From: a virus
IMG/VR virus record: IMGVR_UViG_3300031951_011359
Coordinates: 32,531-96,530 of that record
Strand: one strand, 5' to 3'
DNA: 64,000 bases
Below the pieces are notes generated by a model. The model was not told where the DNA came from, did no database searches, and saw nothing but the letters and a program-made list of their open reading frames with translations. Of this stretch, positions 59,111-64,000 are shown piece by piece (position 1 is the stretch's first letter; every line of letters begins with the position of its first letter). The translations under genes and the position numbers were made by a program.

Positions 59111-60826
59111 TTATGGGGATATCATACGGGAGAAACCCTTGACCTTCTCAAAGCGTAGGACACTTTCAAATTTGTCATGTAAGTCTGCCTTATGAGAAAT
59201 CACGAAGATATTAGCATCTTTAATCACATAACGAATAATCTTCAGAAATTCATCAGTGCCAAAACCATCAAGTGAAGAATCAAATACCTCATCCATAATC
59301 AGCAGATTAGTATTCACAGAATTTTTGACTCGTGCCACTTCTCTCCAGGTGAAGAGAAGAGAAAGGTCGATTCTCATTTTTTCACCTTCACTAAAAGAAC
59401 TATAAGAAAAGTCTTCGTGAATGGGTGATTTTACCGTTTCGTTAAATTCTTCATCAAGGTGGAAGTTAATATAAAAGTCCATCATTTGAAGATAACGATT
59501 CACCTGCTGATTTATGAAAGGAAGATACTTTTTAATAATCTTCGTTTTTACACCATCATCCTTGAGTAAGGAATAGGCAAAATCGTAATAAACGATTTCT
59601 TCTTTTTTCTTTGAGAGGTCTTCGAATGTTTTTTGGAGATTTTCTTTGAATTCTTCTAGTTTCTCATGTTCAGTATTTCGGTTTTCAAGTTGTTCGGCAA
59701 TAGTTTGAATTTCATTTTCAAGATCTCGGATTTGTCGCTGGTTAAGTGATATCCGAGTATTGTTTTGAGAAATCTCATGGTTGAGTTTCGTAATCTCCTT
59801 GGAAAGTGCAATGAATTGACGCTCTCTCTCCTGTTCTATTTTTATAGTCTCTTCCAGGTCTTGATAACCTTTCTGGAGTTCCTTTGCTTTATTTTGAGCG
59901 TCTGTAATTCTATTTAACCGAAACTCTTCTTCAATCGTTTGAGTACAGGTAGGGCAGACCGTATTCTCAGTAAAAAACTTATGCTCTTTAGTAATTACCG
60001 ATACTTTCTGCGAGATCTTACCTTTTAGATTGTTAAGCTTTACTACCTTATCTCCAGCACCAACGACTTCTTCCTGTTCTTTAGTGAACTTGGCAATCTC
60101 TTCCTCAGTTTTGTCATTCTCAGACATATAATTACCAACTTCAGAATCTAATTTGGCAATCTTTTCTTTATTGTTATTGATATTGGCATTACCACGATTC
60201 TCAAGTTCTTCAATGAAGTTTTGCTGCATCTTCATCTTATCCTTGAGATTTTCTTTACGCAACTCAAGAGACTTGACCTGATCTTTCTGAGTACGAATCT
60301 TATCTTTGATGAGATTGTTCATCGCAGAAAAGATACGAATGTCCAAAAGATCTTCAATCACTTCACGACGATGTGCTGTCGGAAGTTGCATAAAAGGAAC
60401 AAAAGTACTACTACCAAGAATAACAACTTGTGTAAATGATTTATAATTTACCCTAAGAATATTCTCTTCAAGGATTCTCTGATTTGCACGATCATCTGCT
60501 TCTTTATGAAGTGCTTCACCATTCACCTCAATATCAAAGACATTAGGTTTGATTCCACGACGAACAAGATAATCACGACTATTGACCGAAAACTCAATCT
60601 CAACCAAACAATCTCTTTCGTTGGTAGTATTAACCAATTGAGGTTTATTGATTTTTCGAAATGGTTTGTTGAATAAAGCAAATGTCAGAGCATCAAGTAA
60701 AGTGCTTTTGCCTGCACCATTTGTACCGATAATCAGATTTGTATTATTTTTTTCAAAGTCAATCTCTGTCCATTGATTCCCAGATGAGAGAAAGTTTTTA
60801 TATCTAATCTTGTGAAATAGCAACAT
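59111..60826 (-). CDS. Recombination nuclease ATPase subunit (T4 gp46-like)
   Basis: 571 residues, Rad50/SbcC-like. Walker A IGTNGAGKST, a long coiled coil with a CPTC zinc hook near residue 295, the SSFSEGEKMRI signature and LLIMDEVFDSS Walker B. With gp47 it resects ends for recombination and host DNA breakdown. Confidence 0.95.
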   Translation of the reverse strand: MLLFHKIRYKNFLSSGNQWTEIDFEKNNTNLIIGTNGAGKSTLLDALTFALFNKPFRKINKPQLVNTTNERDCLVEIEFSVNSRDYLVRRGIKPNVFDIEVNGEALHKEADDRANQRILEENILRVNYKSFTQVVILGSSTFVPFMQLPTAHRREVIEDLLDIRIFSAMNNLIKDKIRTQKDQVKSLELRKENLKDKMKMQQNFIEELENRGNANINNNKEKIAKLDSEVGNYMSENDKTEEEIAKFTKEQEEVVGAGDKVVKLNNLKGKISQKVSVITKEHKFFTENTVCPTCTQTIEEEFRLNRITDAQNKAKELQKGYQDLEETIKIEQERERQFIALSKEITKLNHEISQNNTRISLNQRQIRDLENEIQTIAEQLENRNTEHEKLEEFKENLQKTFEDLSKKKEEIVYYDFAYSLLKDDGVKTKIIKKYLPFINQQVNRYLQMMDFYINFHLDEEFNETVKSPIHEDFSYSSFSEGEKMRIDLSLLFTWREVARVKNSVNTNLLIMDEVFDSSLDGFGTDEFLKIIRYVIKDANIFVISHKADLHDKFESVLRFEKVKGFSRMISP

Positions 60827-61079
60827 TTTTAGGAGGAATTACGATATCGTCAGGAGTGATCACAGCATACTTGTAATTATACATCTTGCACGTCTTTATG
60901 GCAAGGTCGTCATCAACCTCAACCACGTCCATTTCAGTTTCTTCTTGGTCTTCTAGCATCAAAGCATAACGGGTAGCATCATCCTCATCCTCAAAAAGAA
61001 ATAAAACTTTATGTCCGTATTGGTCTTGGACAGCATATGCACCATCGTCTTTTCTATCTTTGAGAGTAAGGAGAAACAT
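60804..61079 (-). CDS. DUF3110-like small acidic protein
   Basis: 91 residues. VLFLFEDEDDATRYALMLED resembles DUF3110, found in cyanobacteria and their phages. Acidic and soluble; sits between gp46 and gp47 with a 23-base overlap. Function unknown. Confidence 0.72.
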   Translation of the reverse strand: MFLLTLKDRKDDGAYAVQDQYGHKVLFLFEDEDDATRYALMLEDQEETEMDVVEVDDDLAIKTCKMYNYKYAVITPDDIVIPPKNVAISQD

Positions 61080-61080
61080 T

Positions 61081-62118
61081 TTATTCTACCTCGCAAGCTT
61101 GTCGATAAAGATCTTGAAAAATACCTTTGATAATGTTTTTATCAAATTCAAATTCTGCTTCGTCAATGTAACGATTCAGAATAGACATTGTATTTTCTTC
61201 TTCATCAACCTCAAAATCTTCGTTCTCTTGAATATCAAAGTTTTCTACGATTTTGAGATCTTGAATTCCTGCCGTATAAAGTTTGTCAATAAACTTCTCA
61301 AAATCCTTTGGTTTAGATTTTTTACGAACGATCACTTTTACAATCTTGTTTTCATACTCTGTAGTATCAAACAATTGGTAGGGTGTATCCTCATAATAAA
61401 TGTTATAGAATAATTTATAAGGATTATTAATTGGAGTGTGCTCTAAGGTTTTAGTATCAAAGATATGAAATCCCCGAGTATCATTTACATCAGTCCAATA
61501 CATTTCATAAGGATTACCAAGATAGAAGATAGATCCATTGTCAGAACGAGTATGGTAATGTCCAGAAAATACTTTTGTGAAGTTCTTAAAAATATCTGCT
61601 TCCAGTCCATGCTCCTCCATAATCAAATTGCGATTAACACGGAACCCTTGAAGTTCTAAGTGTCCCATTGCAACTTTTGCTTTGGTCTTTTTAATTTGCT
61701 TAAAAGTTTGTTCTTGATTTTCTGGGTTGATCCAAGGCAAGAACAAAATCTTGAGTCCACCAATACTAACTTCCGTTGCTTCACTATAAGTCTTAATGTT
61801 TGAATAAGTCTGAAGAAGAAGACCAGGAGAGTTCACACTATTAGTTGATTTATAGTATGTGTCATGATTTCCAATAATCATATGTACATCATACTTTTTA
61901 AGATGGTCAAACACAACTCTTTTTGACCACTCAAGACTTTGATAATCAATTGACTTGCGACTATCAAAAGCATCGCCCATATGAATGACTGCCTCTACAT
62001 TGTTTTCTTCAAGGGCAGGAAAAAATACATTCTTGTAAAAGAGTTCAAAATAATCGTGAAGATGTTTAGACCCTTTTTTGGCACCGTAGTGACTATCAGT
62101 AATAATTGCTACCTTCAT
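61081..62118 (-). CDS. Recombination nuclease subunit (T4 gp47-like)
   Basis: 345 residues, Mre11/SbcD-like phosphoesterase. ITDSHYG, HMGDAFDSRK, IIGNHDTYY, MGHLELQG and FSGHYHTR are the five metal-binding motifs. Partner of gp46. Overlaps the gp55 stop by 4 bases. Confidence 0.95.
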   Translation of the reverse strand: MKVAIITDSHYGAKKGSKHLHDYFELFYKNVFFPALEENNVEAVIHMGDAFDSRKSIDYQSLEWSKRVVFDHLKKYDVHMIIGNHDTYYKSTNSVNSPGLLLQTYSNIKTYSEATEVSIGGLKILFLPWINPENQEQTFKQIKKTKAKVAMGHLELQGFRVNRNLIMEEHGLEADIFKNFTKVFSGHYHTRSDNGSIFYLGNPYEMYWTDVNDTRGFHIFDTKTLEHTPINNPYKLFYNIYYEDTPYQLFDTTEYENKIVKVIVRKKSKPKDFEKFIDKLYTAGIQDLKIVENFDIQENEDFEVDEEENTMSILNRYIDEAEFEFDKNIIKGIFQDLYRQACEVE

Positions 62119-62630
62119 TTATTGCGGTATTGGATGGCGTCTTTAATGGAATTATACTCCGAACTGTGCCCAGAAAGCAAGCTGTCGTCAACCATCATCA
62201 CCTCATCAAACCCAGTGCGTTCAATAATTTTTGTCTTAATATCCAGTTGTTTCTTTTCCTTTTGAATCCTTCTCAGAAATGCGTAGTGAATAATCTGAGT
62301 AAAGTAGGCAAAAGGATTCTTGGACTTCTCTGGATCAAAGTTGTGAATGTATTGGACACAATTCTCAATTCCGTCAGAAATCATATCCTCTCGGAACATA
62401 TAGTTGACGAAGTTTGGTTTGTATGATAAATGAGTCGCAATCTTTAGAAAACACTCACCAAGATAATTTGGAATTGGTGGTTTACCTTCCCACTGCTTTG
62501 CACGATCCTCTCTAGTTGGATTTCGTGCATTCTTTTTAAAAAAATCTGCTTCGACTTTAGAACGATAAACTACAAGTGCTTCTAATAGTTCTTTATTATT
62601 TACATAATGTTCAGTTTTTTTCTTGGACAT
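62115..62630 (-). CDS. Late-transcription sigma factor (T4 gp55-like)
   Basis: 171 residues. NFVNYMFREDMISDGIENCV and FAYFTQIIHYAFLRRIQKEK are the sigma-2-like blocks that read TATAAATA late promoters on host RNA polymerase, with gp45 as activator. This explains the many late boxes in the window. Confidence 0.93.
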   Translation of the reverse strand: MSKKKTEHYVNNKELLEALVVYRSKVEADFFKKNARNPTREDRAKQWEGKPPIPNYLGECFLKIATHLSYKPNFVNYMFREDMISDGIENCVQYIHNFDPEKSKNPFAYFTQIIHYAFLRRIQKEKKQLDIKTKIIERTGFDEVMMVDDSLLSGHSSEYNSIKDAIQYRNK

Positions 62631-62662
62631 AACATTGGACTCATTTATAATAACTTTTGTTT

Positions 62663-62692
62663 ATTATAACACATTTTAAGTGGGCTTGACAA
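62663..62692 (-). promoter_or_regulatory. Early/middle promoter of gp55
   Basis: TTGTCA (62687-62692) and TATAAT (62663-62668) on the minus strand, 18 bases apart, about 33 bases before the gp55 start. Confidence 0.65.
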
Positions 62693-62741
62693 GATATAAA
62701 AATATGTGTAGACTAGGTTTGTCTCCGTTGAAGATGAGAAT

Positions 62742-63149
62742 CTAGCTTTCTTTAAGACCTTTAAAGATTCTTTCAAGTTTCTTACGAGCATCTTCAACAG
62801 AAGAGATATAACCCATCTTCTGTGATAGTTTGATCTTACCAGAAGGATTATAAACATCAGATGTATCACTATCTTCAATATAATTATTGTAAATATAAAT
62901 CAAATTTTCATCTTTAGTTTCAGTCATTGTAATAATTTTATCAAGTCTAATTATAAAAAAATCATCATCTGACATTTCAATCCATGATTTAACTTTAATA
63001 TGCATTCCATATTGATTATTAAATGATTTCACTGTAACAGGATTTTGAAGAACAACTACAGGATCTCCATCATTTTCATCTATCATAACTAATGATAGAA
63101 TTTCTTCTCCTGATACTAGTTTAATAATTGCGTAAAACTCTTCTCCCAT
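62742..63149 (-). CDS. LSm-like small beta protein
   Basis: 135 residues. YAIIKLVSGEEILSLVMIDE resembles the KSGETVISDIKE block of the 45978-46310 protein, followed by VVLQNPVTVK and SWIEMSDDDFFII. Likely the same fold family, of unknown function. Coupled to uvsW by one base. Confidence 0.65.
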   Translation of the reverse strand: MGEEFYAIIKLVSGEEILSLVMIDENDGDPVVVLQNPVTVKSFNNQYGMHIKVKSWIEMSDDDFFIIRLDKIITMTETKDENLIYIYNNYIEDSDTSDVYNPSGKIKLSQKMGYISSVEDARKKLERIFKGLKES

Positions 63150-64000
63150 CAGTTCTTTAGCGGTATGTTTACAATATCATAATTGAAATTTTCTTCATTA
63201 TAAACTTTGATTCTTTCGATTAAGTGATTGAGTGTATAATTCTTTCTTGACTTATAACTGATATCATCGGCAATATCATATAAAGTTGCTTTGGTCTTAT
63301 TGTCACCTTTTCTTAGAACTCTTCCGATTGATTGAAGATTTCTGATTCTTGACTTTGATGGAGAAGCAAAGATAACATTGTGTAGATTTTTAATGTTAAT
63401 ACCAGTAGAGAAAGTTCCATAAGAAGCAACGATGATAGCGTTGTTTTCTTTTTCAGTAATTTCTCTAACTTTTTCTCGGTCTTCTGTATCAACACCACCA
63501 TGCACAAAAAATACGTGGCGTTGTTCGACGGTGCTATTATTTATGAGGTCGTATAAAGGTTGTCCGTGACCTTCGACTCTGGAAAATAGAATTAAAGTAT
63601 TTCCTTTGAGATCAAGTGCAAGGTTTCTGATGAATTTATTACGTTTCTCATGATTGATAATATATTGGACTTCTTCTTCAAAGTTTTCAAATTTATGTGG
63701 TGAGTGTTTCAATAGAAGTATATTGATGTCAAGTTTGGCAACGTGACCTTTCTGCATCAGTTCTTCTGTTCTGATGATTTTATAAGAAGGACCAAATAAA
63801 CCTTCCAGAACCCATTTGTGTGTTTGTGTACCGTCCAATGTTCCTGTAAAACCGTAACGATATTTTGCATCAGAAAGTTTTGTCATTATAGATACTAATG
63901 ACTTTGATTTAAACTGGTGTGCTTCATCTCCAACGACCACATTAAATCTTGAGAAATATTGTCGGGGAAGTTTGTAGATGGACTGCCAGGTTGTAATGAT
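63149..64000 (-). CDS. uvsW: UvsW-like helicase, 3' part
   Basis: Only the C-terminal 283 residues are inside; the N-terminus lies beyond the right edge. VVVGDEAHQFKSKS is the DEAH Walker B; FTGTLDG is motif III-like; IIVASYGTFSTGINI and SIGRVLRKGDN are motifs V and VI. It unwinds branched DNA and R-loops, moving T4 from origin to recombination-driven replication. Confidence 0.93.
   Translation of the reverse strand: MITTWQSIYKLPRQYFSRFNVVVGDEAHQFKSKSLVSIMTKLSDAKYRYGFTGTLDGTQTHKWVLEGLFGPSYKIIRTEELMQKGHVAKLDINILLLKHSPHKFENFEEEVQYIINHEKRNKFIRNLALDLKGNTLILFSRVEGHGQPLYDLINNSTVEQRHVFFVHGGVDTEDREKVREITEKENNAIIVASYGTFSTGINIKNLHNVIFASPSKSRIRNLQSIGRVLRKGDNKTKATLYDIADDISYKSRKNYTLNHLIERIKVYNEENFNYDIVNIPLKN

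Noticed and set aside
1-64000. CRISPR arrays, integrase, attachment sites or IS elements
   Set aside because: No regularly spaced direct repeats with unique spacers, no integrase or transposase motifs; the only regular repeat is the 84-bp coding unit.

Overview
The window looks like part of the genome of a T4-like cyanophage (a myovirus of marine Synechococcus or Prochlorococcus). It carries a nearly complete T4-type replication, recombination and late-transcription set: gp43, gp44, gp62, gp45, gp41, gp61, UvsX, UvsW, gp46, gp47, gp55, RegA and NrdA/NrdB. It also has cyanophage-typical extras (6-phosphogluconate dehydrogenase, MazG, Hsp20, 2OG-Fe(II) oxygenase, a CobS-like AAA+ ATPase), phage tRNAs, and late promoters of T4 type (TATAAATA and CTAAATA forms). 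Almost everything is on the minus strand; the exceptions are a four-gene secreted-protein cassette (15.9-17.9 kb) and one GIY-YIG-like gene (24.2 kb).

Layout. 1-6.3 kb: AT-rich nucleotide-sugar and glycosyltransferase operon (GDP-mannose dehydratase, fucose synthase, GDP-mannose 3,5-epimerase, RmlB, cytidylyltransferase, GT17). 6.4-11.5 kb: tightly overlapping small genes, gnd, a Dps-like protein and tRNAs. 11.5-14.3 kb: a cyanobacterial SLH porin with an elaborate leader, then a tRNA cluster with two odd tRNA-like elements, a three-hairpin RNA and an HNH endonuclease. 14.4-24.7 kb: envelope and lysis region (tail lysozyme, secreted cassette, nuclease, HExxH protein, outer-membrane barrel, two modular endolysins). 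24.7-39.1 kb: late proteins, interrupted by nrdB/nrdA and primase. 39.2-64 kb: replication, repair and late sigma factor, with an adenine methylase beside a candidate restriction nuclease, and a MoxR-like ATPase and VWA protein pair.

Three regulatory themes stand out. (1) Many late promoters are fused to the U-tract of the preceding terminator. (2) Four homing-endonuclease-like genes have inverted repeats placed around a late promoter, as in T4 I-TevI control. (3) Consensus TTGACA-N17-TATAAT-like early promoters precede the porin, the tRNAs, the tail lysozyme and the 7.2 kb genes.

The most striking possible system is a set of late-expressed proteins sharing short N-terminal tags. Three begin MK[TS]F[SQ]QF, very like the T4 internal-protein capsid-targeting peptide, and one of them is fused to a nucleotidyltransferase. 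Four others share EAYxxVY-like and EGYA/EGYD modules. I read these as candidate capsid-packaged, injected cargo. All functional statements rest on reading the sequence; no database search was run.
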